From the NCBI GenBank assembly GCA_020850785.1, contig JADZDZ010000143.1, positions 1-5,721 on the forward strand: a DNA stretch of 5,721 bases, given 5' to 3'. Under the pieces are notes generated by a model. It did no database searches. It saw only the letters and a program-made list of their open reading frames with translations, and was not told the DNA's origin. Shown piece by piece: positions 1-5,721 of the stretch (positions are counted from its first letter, which is position 1; every line of letters starts with the position of its first letter). This stretch comes from Candidatus Sumerlaeota bacterium. GTDB taxonomy: Bacteria; Sumerlaeota; Sumerlaeia; SLMS01. Made by a program: the position numbers and the translations under genes.

Positions 1-59
1 GAAACATCGGAGGGATAGACTTTGCGCGGCATCGTTTGGTCAGCACCTGAACGGGAAAA

Positions 60-761
60 ATGAGCACTGTCAGGTCCATGATGACGCCCCCCTTCCTACA
101 AGATCAAATACTTCTTGGATGGATTCTAAGATACTATCTTTTTACGGCCGCGCAAATGCTGGAATTTGTGGAGGCCGAACCAAGTGCGGAGAATCTGAAG
201 CCCTTGATGGATCGATGGCGCGAAGCCCCCATGGGGAATAACTTTGAGCGGCAGTGGACCATGTTCAACGGGGGGACACTGATGGAGCGGGGAGGGGAGC
301 TTTCGCAGGCACGGGAAATGTACACGAATTCGGCGAATGGCCCCGATCCCCAAATGCAGCAGCTGGCCAAAGGGCGGCTTGCCATCCTGAAGGCGAAGGA
401 GGGGGACGTTGCGGGTGCACTCGCGGACCTCGATCGCGATGTAAAGACGGAGGAGCAGTATGAGTTCTACCGGATGGAAATTCTCACCCTTGGATCACCG
501 GAGCAGCTTCAGGAAGCAATCGTACTTGGGGAAAAGGTGGTTGGCACGAAGGTCACTTGGGGGAGTGCTTCTCGCTTGGCGGAAGCTTATATGAAGGCGA
601 ACAAACCCCGCAAGGTGATCGATTTGTTCGCCAAGGAAGTTGAGAATAAGGAGAAAGTCCCGTTGTCGCTTCAGCGGCGCTACAATGCCGCTTGCAAGGC
701 ATTGGGAATTTCTCCCGATCTTCCGCCGAAGGAAGCGAAAGCACTGCTGGATTCAAAATAG
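60..761 (+). CDS. Small TPR-like repeat protein of unknown function (233 aa)
   Basis: I do not recognise a named family. The protein has helical pairs matching the tetratricopeptide pattern. The clearest is at residues 65-98 (N-G at 70-71, G at 79, A at 84, Y at 88, A at 92, P at 95). Weaker units lie at about 102-128 (EGDVAGALADLD), 137-163 and 170-200 (A-Y-M-K-A-N-K-P followed by V-I-D-L-F). Such repeats usually mediate protein-protein contact; no catalytic motif is visible. There is no clear signal peptide, although residues 17-33 are fairly hydrophobic. The ATG at 60 is the first in frame after a TGA at 48-50 and has only a weak purine stretch (GGGAAAA) before it. Other in-frame ATGs lie at 78, 81 and 156, so the start is uncertain. 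The repeat-bearing part from about residue 40 is much more secure than the N-terminus. The gene converges with cstA and shares no operon in view. Confidence 0.7.
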   Translation: MSTVRSMMTPPFLQDQILLGWILRYYLFTAAQMLEFVEAEPSAENLKPLMDRWREAPMGNNFERQWTMFNGGTLMERGGELSQAREMYTNSANGPDPQMQQLAKGRLAILKAKEGDVAGALADLDRDVKTEEQYEFYRMEILTLGSPEQLQEAIVLGEKVVGTKVTWGSASRLAEAYMKANKPRKVIDLFAKEVENKEKVPLSLQRRYNAACKALGISPDLPPKEAKALLDSK

Positions 762-776
762 GCGATACAAGAAGCA

Positions 777-799
777 GCACGATCGCCGGGCGATTGTGC
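777..799 (-). terminator. Hairpin between convergent genes, probable cstA terminator
   Basis: A 9-bp stem (777-785 with 791-799, one G-T wobble) encloses a 5-base loop CCGGG. It lies in the 44-base gap between the stop of the TPR gene (761) and the stop of cstA (806). Read on the minus strand, the stem is followed by TGCTTCTTGT, a broken T-rich tract, which suits termination after cstA. On the plus strand no T-run follows, so any role for the TPR gene would be weaker. The position and stem are seen directly; function is inferred. Confidence 0.5.
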
Positions 800-805
800 G
801 TGCGG

Positions 806-2650
806 TTACGCCGGTTCCGGTTCCGCCTCCAACGCGCCATCGGCGGGTGGTTGCGTCATGTTCCGCCAGGTGATCAGCGCCTCCACGATCAACCAGCATG
901 ACAGCAAGATCAGCATCACGCTGATGCCAAACTTGAGGTGGGAGAACAGGGTTGTCGTGTGGCCCTGTCTTTCCTTCAGGTAGGGCGGGATGTTGAGGAT
1001 CAGGCTCCACAGCGTCATCACCATCATGAACACCGTGGGAAAGAATGTGAGCCACCAGGCCATCTTCTTGCGCGCCAGCCACACGGTGACGCCGAGCAGT
1101 GTGAGCGCGGCGAGCAGTTGGTTGCTGCTGCCGAAAATTCCCCAGAACACCTGCCACAGGGGGAGTTCGCTGCCGCCCACCTTGATCGGAGGCATCGCAA
1201 CGAACAGCGCGGGAATGGCCAGCGTGATCACCGTCGCCTGCACGGCCTGACGCCCTGTCTTCCAGTTAAAGGCCTCCATCAGAACATAGCGCGCAAGGCG
1301 GGTGCATGCGTCCAGCGTGTCAAAAACAAACGTGGCGAAGCAGAGCAGTGCGAACTGGTAGAAGATCGAATAGAGTTTGTCCGATTGTATGGCGCCGACA
1401 ACGGGGCTGAAGGGTGTGAAGATCGTGCGCGCAAAGGTTGCAATGCCATCGGCGTAGATGCCGTTGGGCGTGGGTTTCTGCGGAAGCTCGACGATCACCA
1501 TCAACGTGGCGAGGCTGATGCAGGAAAAGAACGCCTCCAGCAGCATCGATCCATAACCGACGGGCTTTGCATCGCTCTCGCGCTCAAGCTGCTTGCTGGT
1601 GGTTCCGCTCGCGATGATGCTGTGGAAGCCGGAGCACGCGCCGCATGCGACGGTGATGAAGAGAATGGGGAACAGTGGCGTGCCCGTGGGCGCGTTCGGT
1701 GTGGCGCGATATTCCCAGCCGCGGAAGAAGGGCTGGTTGATGTGCAGCGTTCCCATGACCGCGCCCATGACGATGCCGACCAGGGAAACCACCATGATCA
1801 GGTAGAGGAAGTAGCCGCCGAGTTCACCGCGCGGTTGCAGCAGCAGCCAGAGCGGCGCGATTGCAGCGAGGAAGCAGTAGACCAGAAGCGCGTAGCCCCA
1901 GAGCCGCTGCGCGACGCCGCTGTCGGTCGTGAGCAGGCTGTTGTACTGATCCGGCAGCCATTGGCGGATGGTGGGCACAATGCCCTCGATGTTGATCGGT
2001 ATATACGGCCCCGCAAGGATCGCCAGCAGCATCAGCGGGAGGAAAATCAGCTTCGCCAGGCCGGGTTCCATGTTCAACTTTCGCAGGCACAGTCCCATCA
2101 CGACCGCGAGGCCGAGGTAGAGGATCGACGACGTGGCCACGCCGGGGCCGGGAGCGTCCGCGCTGGCGATGCTTGCCTTTGCCACGAACGTCTGCGCCGT
2201 CACATCCGTGAAGGCAATGATCACGTAAATGAGCGCGAACCACACGAAGATCAGGAACAACATGTGTGCGCGCGGGTTCATGTGCTCCCGGATGATTTCG
2301 GCAATGGAGCGCGCGCGATGGCGGATGCTTGCGACGAGGGCGGTGAAGTCGTGGATGCCGCCGATGAAGATCGCGCCGAGGATCAGCCACAACCACGTTG
2401 GCCCCCAGCCGAAATAGACGCCCGCCATGATCGGCCCCACGATGGGGCCCGCTGCGGCGATGGCGGAAAAATGCTGCGGGAGGAGGTAGCTCGTGCGGGC
2501 GGGCTCGAAGTCCAGCCCGTCGCGCTGCGTGAAGGCCGGTGTGTCCTTCGTCTCTGTCAGCTTGAACAGCCGCGAGAGGTAGCGCCCGATGACAAAATAG
2601 GCGGCGAGCAGAATGGCAAAGGAGGCGGCCAGAAAACCAAGTAGGTCCAT
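806..2650 (-). CDS. cstA: CstA-family carbon starvation transporter (614 aa)
   Basis: Inner-membrane transporter of the carbon starvation family. Characterised relatives (E. coli CstA and BtsT) take up peptides or pyruvate, probably with protons; the substrate here cannot be read from sequence. Family signatures are clear: HFSAIAAAGPIVGPI at 60-74, GACSGFHSIIASGTTSKQL at 337-355, DTLDACTRLARYVL at 444-457, and LWQVFWGIFGSSNQLLAA at 498-515. About 15 hydrophobic segments run from residue 4 to 595, followed by a short polar tail ending EAEPEPA. At 614 residues it is shorter than E. coli CstA (about 700) but has both the N-terminal core and the C-terminal five-helix region, so it looks complete. 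The ATG at 2650 starts directly before the first membrane helix. Its upstream sequence (GAAAG, 13 bases away) is a poor ribosome binding site, and no better in-frame start is nearby. The small YbdD partner often found after cstA is absent; a hairpin follows instead. Confidence 0.95.
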   Translation of the reverse strand: MDLLGFLAASFAILLAAYFVIGRYLSRLFKLTETKDTPAFTQRDGLDFEPARTSYLLPQHFSAIAAAGPIVGPIMAGVYFGWGPTWLWLILGAIFIGGIHDFTALVASIRHRARSIAEIIREHMNPRAHMLFLIFVWFALIYVIIAFTDVTAQTFVAKASIASADAPGPGVATSSILYLGLAVVMGLCLRKLNMEPGLAKLIFLPLMLLAILAGPYIPINIEGIVPTIRQWLPDQYNSLLTTDSGVAQRLWGYALLVYCFLAAIAPLWLLLQPRGELGGYFLYLIMVVSLVGIVMGAVMGTLHINQPFFRGWEYRATPNAPTGTPLFPILFITVACGACSGFHSIIASGTTSKQLERESDAKPVGYGSMLLEAFFSCISLATLMVIVELPQKPTPNGIYADGIATFARTIFTPFSPVVGAIQSDKLYSIFYQFALLCFATFVFDTLDACTRLARYVLMEAFNWKTGRQAVQATVITLAIPALFVAMPPIKVGGSELPLWQVFWGIFGSSNQLLAALTLLGVTVWLARKKMAWWLTFFPTVFMMVMTLWSLILNIPPYLKERQGHTTTLFSHLKFGISVMLILLSCWLIVEALITWRNMTQPPADGALEAEPEPA

Positions 2651-2664
2651 CGGGTGAAGACTTT

Positions 2665-2696
2665 CGGGTGTGCGGTGACGCGGGTATGCGGCAACG
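2665..2696. repeat. Imperfect 16-bp tandem repeat in the cstA leader
   Basis: Two adjacent 16-base units, 2665-2680 (CGGGTGTGCGGTGACG) and 2681-2696 (CGGGTATGCGGCAACG), agree at 13 of 16 positions. A further CGGGTG stands at 2651-2656. The pair occupies about -15 to -46 relative to the cstA start codon, inside the 78-base gap after the kinase gene. Direct repeats at this place and spacing could be operator half-sites, but no regulator is identified. The same stretch can also form an interrupted stem (GTGACGCG at 2676-2683 with CGCG and TCAC at 2695-2707). Confidence 0.45.
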
Positions 2697-2728
2697 CGCC
2701 AATCACGGCAAGGGCGAAATGGGGCGCC

Positions 2729-4420
2729 TCACCCTTCCACGTCGTCCGCCAGCACGGGAAGTTCGATGATGAAGCTGGTTCCGACGCCCTCCTGCGACTT
2801 CACGGAAATCGCGCCGCCGGCGTCCTGCACCAGCGAATGGACGATGGAAAGGCCAAGGCCCGTGCCGCTTCCCGGCGGCTTCGTCGTGAAGAAGGGGTTG
2901 AAGATGCTGGGGAGCAGCGCGGCGGGAACTCCGTGGCCGGTGTCGCTGATCTTGAACACTGCATGTTCCGCATACACGCCCTCGGAAAAATCGCGCGTTG
3001 GGTGGCCGGAAATTTCCGCCAGGCGGATGCTGCTGGCCTTCAATGCTTCCTGTGGCGCGGACGATGGCGGGTTGTGCAGCGGCACCTTCCCGCGCCGCAG
3101 CAGCGTGCTGATGGAAAGCGATCCGCCCTTGGGCATCGCATCCGCCGCGTTCGTGATCATGTTGATCAGTATCTGCTTCATGGCGTTGTTGCTGATGGCC
3201 ACGGGGGGAATGTCCTTCAGGTCCGCCGTGATGGAAATGCGCTTGTTGGAAAGGTCGTGCTGGACCAGGCGAATCGTGCGGGTGATCACCTCGTTCAGGT
3301 TTGCGCGCCCCGTGGTGCGCCCCGATTCGCGGGCGAAATCCAGGAGGTTGTTGATGATGTCGTGGACGCGCTTGATCTCCTCCATGGAAATATTGATGTC
3401 CTCGGCGACGTCCGGCGCGGGATTCTTCAGGATTTCCGTCAGGTCAAAGAGCGCGTTGTAGATTGTGTTGAGGGGGTTGCGCATTTCGTGGGCGATGCCC
3501 GCAGCCAACTGGCCGATGGCGGCCAGCTTTTCCGACTGCACCAGTTGCACCTGAAGGCGCTGGCGTTCCGTCACGTCCTCAAAAATCAGCAGCACATACT
3601 GGGACGGATGCCCCTCCACGATCGTGCAGCGCCCATACATTTCCACGGTGCGCTTTCCCGCGGGGAAGTCCAACTCCCAGATGGCATTGCCGGGAGTGGT
3701 TCCCTCGCCGGTGGCACTCTTGCGAATGCGATCACTGAAATCGTTGATGCGATCGCGCGTTTCGGGGAAATGGGCGAAGATTTCATCAATGGTATGGCCC
3801 ATCACGTCGGGATTTCCCAGGCCGGTGATGTGCTCGAAACCCTCGTTCACGTAGGCCATGACGCCGCTGTCGAAATTCTGCACTGCGATGCCGATCTGGA
3901 TGGCCTCCACCGTGTGGCGCAGAAGCTGGCGAAGGAACTGCGCCTCCTTCTGCGTTTGGTTGGCGGTTTCGTTGATCTGCTTGCGCAGGTCGTCGGCGTG
4001 GCGCAGCGCACCCGCGAGGTCCGAAATGTTGCGATAGAACGCGTAGTAAACGATGCCGTCTTCCGTGGCGGGCACGGCCTTGTGTATTGTGAGGCGCGCG
4101 GGAAGCAGGTCGCCGGTGCGCGTGATGACAGCGACTTCCATTTCCCTCACCGGCGATTCGGCGAAGGCCTTCTCCTCAAAAAAGAATTCAAAGTTTTCCT
4201 TCTCATGAAGAAGTTCGTAGGTGGACATGCCGATGACGGTGTCCGCACGATAGCCGAACAGGCGCTCTGCCCCCTTGTTGAAGAGGAGAATCCTGCCGTT
4301 TGCATCGAAGCCGGCGAGCGCGATGTCCGTCGCGGCACCCAGCAGCGTACACATGGCGCGCGCGTCCACCTTGGCAAGGGCGGCCACACCGGGCCGCAGC
4401 GGAGGTTCCTGATTGGTCAT
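2729..4420 (-). CDS. Soluble sensor histidine kinase with two PAS domains (563 aa)
   Basis: Two-component sensor that autophosphorylates on His311 and should pass the phosphate to a response regulator, which is not in this window. Domain order: PAS 1 at about 22-135 (FNKGAERLFGYRADTVIG), a charged helical linker at 135-165, PAS 2 at about 168-287 (ending in FEDVTERQRLQ), a HisKA helix with H-box AAGIAHEMRNPLNTI at 306-320, and HATPase with N-box ILINMITNAADAM at 417-429, G1 DTGHGVP at 493-499, F-box NPFFTTKPP at 508-516 and G2 GSGTGLGLS at 517-525. No membrane span or signal peptide is seen, so it senses in the cytoplasm. The H-box resembles NtrB/AtoS-type kinases. The stretch between N-box and G1 is unusually long, with about 35-40 extra residues. 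The ATG at 4420 is chosen because GAGGGAG lies 8 bases upstream; an in-frame ATG at 4564 would overlap moaA by 131 bases and adds no recognisable domain. Ligand and target are unknown. Confidence 0.93.
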   Translation of the reverse strand: MTNQEPPLRPGVAALAKVDARAMCTLLGAATDIALAGFDANGRILLFNKGAERLFGYRADTVIGMSTYELLHEKENFEFFFEEKAFAESPVREMEVAVITRTGDLLPARLTIHKAVPATEDGIVYYAFYRNISDLAGALRHADDLRKQINETANQTQKEAQFLRQLLRHTVEAIQIGIAVQNFDSGVMAYVNEGFEHITGLGNPDVMGHTIDEIFAHFPETRDRINDFSDRIRKSATGEGTTPGNAIWELDFPAGKRTVEMYGRCTIVEGHPSQYVLLIFEDVTERQRLQVQLVQSEKLAAIGQLAAGIAHEMRNPLNTIYNALFDLTEILKNPAPDVAEDINISMEEIKRVHDIINNLLDFARESGRTTGRANLNEVITRTIRLVQHDLSNKRISITADLKDIPPVAISNNAMKQILINMITNAADAMPKGGSLSISTLLRRGKVPLHNPPSSAPQEALKASSIRLAEISGHPTRDFSEGVYAEHAVFKISDTGHGVPAALLPSIFNPFFTTKPPGSGTGLGLSIVHSLVQDAGGAISVKSQEGVGTSFIIELPVLADDVEG

Positions 4421-4428
4421 GAGTGAAG

Positions 4429-4435
4429 CTCCCTC
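4429..4435 (-). promoter_or_regulatory. Ribosome binding site of the kinase, overlapping the moaA stop
   Basis: On the minus strand GAGGGAG lies 8 bases before the ATG at 4420, and its first bases are part of the moaA TGA (4436-4434). The intergenic gap is only 13 bases. This arrangement decides the kinase start over the upstream in-frame ATG and points to translational coupling of the two genes. Confidence 0.75.
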
Positions 4436-5459
4436 ATCCTCCGATGGCCTGCATGGCACGGGGCACCGGCTGCGAAAGAATTTGTTGAAGGTCGTAACGT
4501 TCGGCGCGCTGCAGGAAACTGCCGCGAAGGGCCGACGCGAAGGCATCGCGATCCCGCGCCGCAATCAGTGGCGACAGGTCGATCTCCTGCGGCGAAAGCA
4601 GGCACGCCTTCAGCGATCCATCGGAGGTGGTGCGCAGCTTGTTGCACGTCAGGCATTTTGTGTCGGACATCTGGCTGATGAAGCCAACGCGAGCCCTGCT
4701 TCCGGCGACGCGGAAGGAGGTGGCGGGGCCGTAGCCGTGCGCCGTGTCCGCTTCCAGATGCATGCCGCGGGCGGCCATCAGCGACTTGACTTCATCGACG
4801 GACATGAAATGGCGGTGGAAGAATTCCTTCTGGTCGAAGATCGGCATCAGTTCGATGAAGCGGACCTCGATTCCCCTTTCATCGGAGAAGCGGATGAACT
4901 GTTCGATCTCGCCGCTGTTCACGTCGCGCAGCAGCACGCAGTTGATCTTCACGCGATCAAACAGGTCGCAGGCGCGGTCGATTCCCTCCATGCAGCGCGC
5001 CAACGAGCCACCGCGCGTGAGGGTGCGGAATTTTTCCTCGTCGAAGGAGTCCAGCGAAACGTTCACGCGGCGAAGGCCCGCCTCGCGCAGCGGTTGCGCC
5101 AGCTTTCCCAGCAGGATGCCGTTGGTCGTCATGGCAATGTCGCGCAGGCCCGGCAGTGTGCTGATGGATGCGATCCATTCGGTCAGCCCCGGCCGCACCG
5201 TGGGTTCGCCGCCGGTAACGCGGATTGCCTCCACGCCGAGATCGCGCACGGCCACATCCGCCACGAAATACAGGTCATCCCAACTCAGCTTGTGGGGATG
5301 GGTTTGCGGGCACCCCTTTGCCGGGTTGCAATACTGGCAGGACAGGTTGCAAAGGTCCGTGACGGAAACCCGCAGGTAGCGCAACTGGCGCCCAAATTGA
5401 TCCCGCACCGTGACGGGTGCGGCGGCAAAGTTGGGCAGGGGGGGTGCGGAAACAGCCAT
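4434..5459 (-). CDS. moaA: GTP 3',8-cyclase MoaA, molybdenum cofactor synthesis (341 aa)
   Basis: Radical-SAM enzyme that converts GTP to 3',8-cyclo-7,8-dihydro-GTP, the first step of molybdenum cofactor synthesis, acting with MoaC in the cytoplasm. The N-terminal cluster motif is C37-x3-C41-x2-C44 within SVTDLCNLSCQYC, followed by TGGEP at 82-86 for SAM binding. The C-terminal second cluster is C269-x2-C272-x13-C286. Arg30, Lys171 and Arg276 match GTP or substrate-binding positions of the family; the position usually Arg in CNRxR is Lys274. The chain ends in Gly-Gly (340-341), the conserved catalytic tail, so the protein is complete and of typical length. The ATG at 5459 follows AAGGA with only a 2-base gap. 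The frame stays open to an ATG at 5705, but that extension lacks family features and would run antisense over the rpmF start. No other moa, mog or moe gene is in the window; a kinase gene follows 13 bases downstream. Confidence 0.95.
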   Translation of the reverse strand: MAVSAPPLPNFAAAPVTVRDQFGRQLRYLRVSVTDLCNLSCQYCNPAKGCPQTHPHKLSWDDLYFVADVAVRDLGVEAIRVTGGEPTVRPGLTEWIASISTLPGLRDIAMTTNGILLGKLAQPLREAGLRRVNVSLDSFDEEKFRTLTRGGSLARCMEGIDRACDLFDRVKINCVLLRDVNSGEIEQFIRFSDERGIEVRFIELMPIFDQKEFFHRHFMSVDEVKSLMAARGMHLEADTAHGYGPATSFRVAGSRARVGFISQMSDTKCLTCNKLRTTSDGSLKACLLSPQEIDLSPLIAARDRDAFASALRGSFLQRAERYDLQQILSQPVPRAMQAIGG

Positions 5460-5650
5460 GATCCTTGCAGGGGCAATTTTTACGCCCGCGACTTTCCATG
5501 GAACGTCGAATGTGAAAGGCAGGTCAATAGCTGCGCGTCGTGGGGTGGTGGCAAAGATTAAGCGAAGCGGAAGGTGAAATTCGGCCTTGACGTGCGGGGC
5601 GACCTTGTTGAGCCTTCCCAGCCCTTTCACGGAGGTTTCAAAGAGACGAC
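5460..5650. other. Divergent intergenic region between moaA and rpmF
   Basis: A stretch of 191 bases that should hold the promoters for moaA (leftward) and rpmF (rightward). I see a TTGACG at 5587-5592 on the plus strand but no acceptable -10 element 16-18 bases after it. On the minus strand TTGACC (5527-5522) has only a poor -10 match (TTCCAT) 18 bases on. A small inverted repeat GGGC-N9-GCCC (minus strand, about 5488-5472) lies just before the moaA ribosome binding site. No reading frame here is supported as a gene. Confidence 0.4.
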
Positions 5651-5721
5651 ATGCCAGTTCCAAGACGACGCCACGGACGTTCCCGCCAAGGGAAGGACCG
5701 CTCACAAAAACAGATCAAGGC
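5651..5721 (+). CDS. rpmF: Ribosomal protein L32, N-terminal part, cut by the window end
   Basis: The first 23 codons read MPVPRRRHGRSRQGKDRSQK and then QIK, running open off the right edge. This matches the L32 N-terminus, which in most bacteria follows M-A/P-V/N-P-K/R-R-K/R-x-S-K/R-x-R, then basic residues and R-S/T. L32 is a small (about 55-65 residue) component of the 50S subunit near the peptidyl-transferase region. Its usual C-terminal part lies outside the window and cannot be checked. A GGAGG at 5631-5635 precedes the ATG by 15 bases, which is longer than usual, and there is no better in-frame start. The usual upstream partner, the DUF177/YceD gene, is not there; moaA is divergent instead. 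The short length seen keeps the call below certainty. Confidence 0.75.
   Translation, partial: MPVPRRRHGRSRQGKDRSQKQIK

Noticed and set aside
3..50. Possible end of an upstream plus-strand gene (16 codons then TGA at 48-50)
   Set aside because: An open frame of this length at a window edge is expected by chance, and the residues match nothing recognisable.
938..2644. Long plus-strand open frame (568 codons) opposite cstA
   Set aside because: It is in codon register with cstA, so it is open only because cstA avoids TTA, CTA and TCA codons. Its translation is low-complexity and charged, while cstA has clear family motifs.
2690..2712. Sigma-54-like TTGGCGCGTTGCCGCA ahead of cstA
   Set aside because: The GG and GC elements are 9 bases apart rather than the required 10, and the -12 element does not match.
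2654..4426. Long plus-strand open frame (590 codons) opposite the kinase
   Set aside because: Same register effect; the minus strand carries every histidine kinase motif in order.
4421..4564. Kinase start at ATG 4564
   Set aside because: It would overlap moaA by 131 bases, and the added residues are an out-of-frame reading of the moaA 3' end. The ATG at 4420 has a good ribosome binding site.
5468..5488. Sigma-54-like promoter (GGGCGTAAAAATTGC on the minus strand) before moaA
   Set aside because: GG and GC are spaced correctly, but the predicted transcript would start about 4 bases before the ATG, after the ribosome binding site, and the rest of the match is poor.
4413..5561. Plus-strand open frame (382 codons) opposite moaA
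   Set aside because: Same register effect; the minus strand carries the MoaA cysteines, TGGEP and the Gly-Gly tail.
5460..5705. N-terminal extension of MoaA to an ATG at 5705
   Set aside because: It would give 423 residues against a family norm of about 330-340, has no recognisable domain, and would overlap the rpmF start on the opposite strand.

Overview
The window reads as ordinary chromosome from a GC-rich bacterium (roughly 60% GC by eye, with few TTA, CTA or TCA codons). The three central proteins are complete, intact members of well-known families. I see no transposase, phage gene, CRISPR array, tRNA or rRNA. The phylum cannot be fixed from the sequence. The kinase type, the plain carbon-starvation transporter and the L32-like start fit many Gram-negative or candidate phyla.

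Layout. At the left edge a plus-strand gene (60-761) encodes a small soluble protein with TPR-like helical repeats. It converges on a minus-strand block, with a hairpin in the 44-base gap. In order of transcription (right to left) that block is: moaA (5459-4434), the radical-SAM enzyme of molybdenum cofactor synthesis; a soluble two-PAS sensor histidine kinase (4420-2729), whose ribosome binding site overlaps the moaA stop codon; and, after a 78-base gap holding a 16-bp imperfect tandem repeat, a CstA-family membrane transporter (2650-806). At the right edge a divergent plus-strand reading frame from 5651 looks like the start of ribosomal protein L32 (rpmF), cut by the window end.

How the genes may work together. 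moaA and the kinase are almost certainly one transcript with coupled translation. cstA may be on the same transcript or may have its own promoter near the tandem repeat. The kinase has the H-box style of NtrB/AtoS-like kinases, but no response regulator is in view, so its output is unknown. A link between kinase and transporter (carbon or pyruvate/peptide starvation uptake) is a reasonable guess from adjacency only. A functional link with molybdenum cofactor synthesis is weaker still.

I found no convincing new system. The points most worth a second look are the tight moaA-kinase coupling, an extra segment of about 35-40 residues inside the kinase ATP-binding domain, the tandem repeat ahead of cstA, and the unusual neighbour and leader of rpmF.
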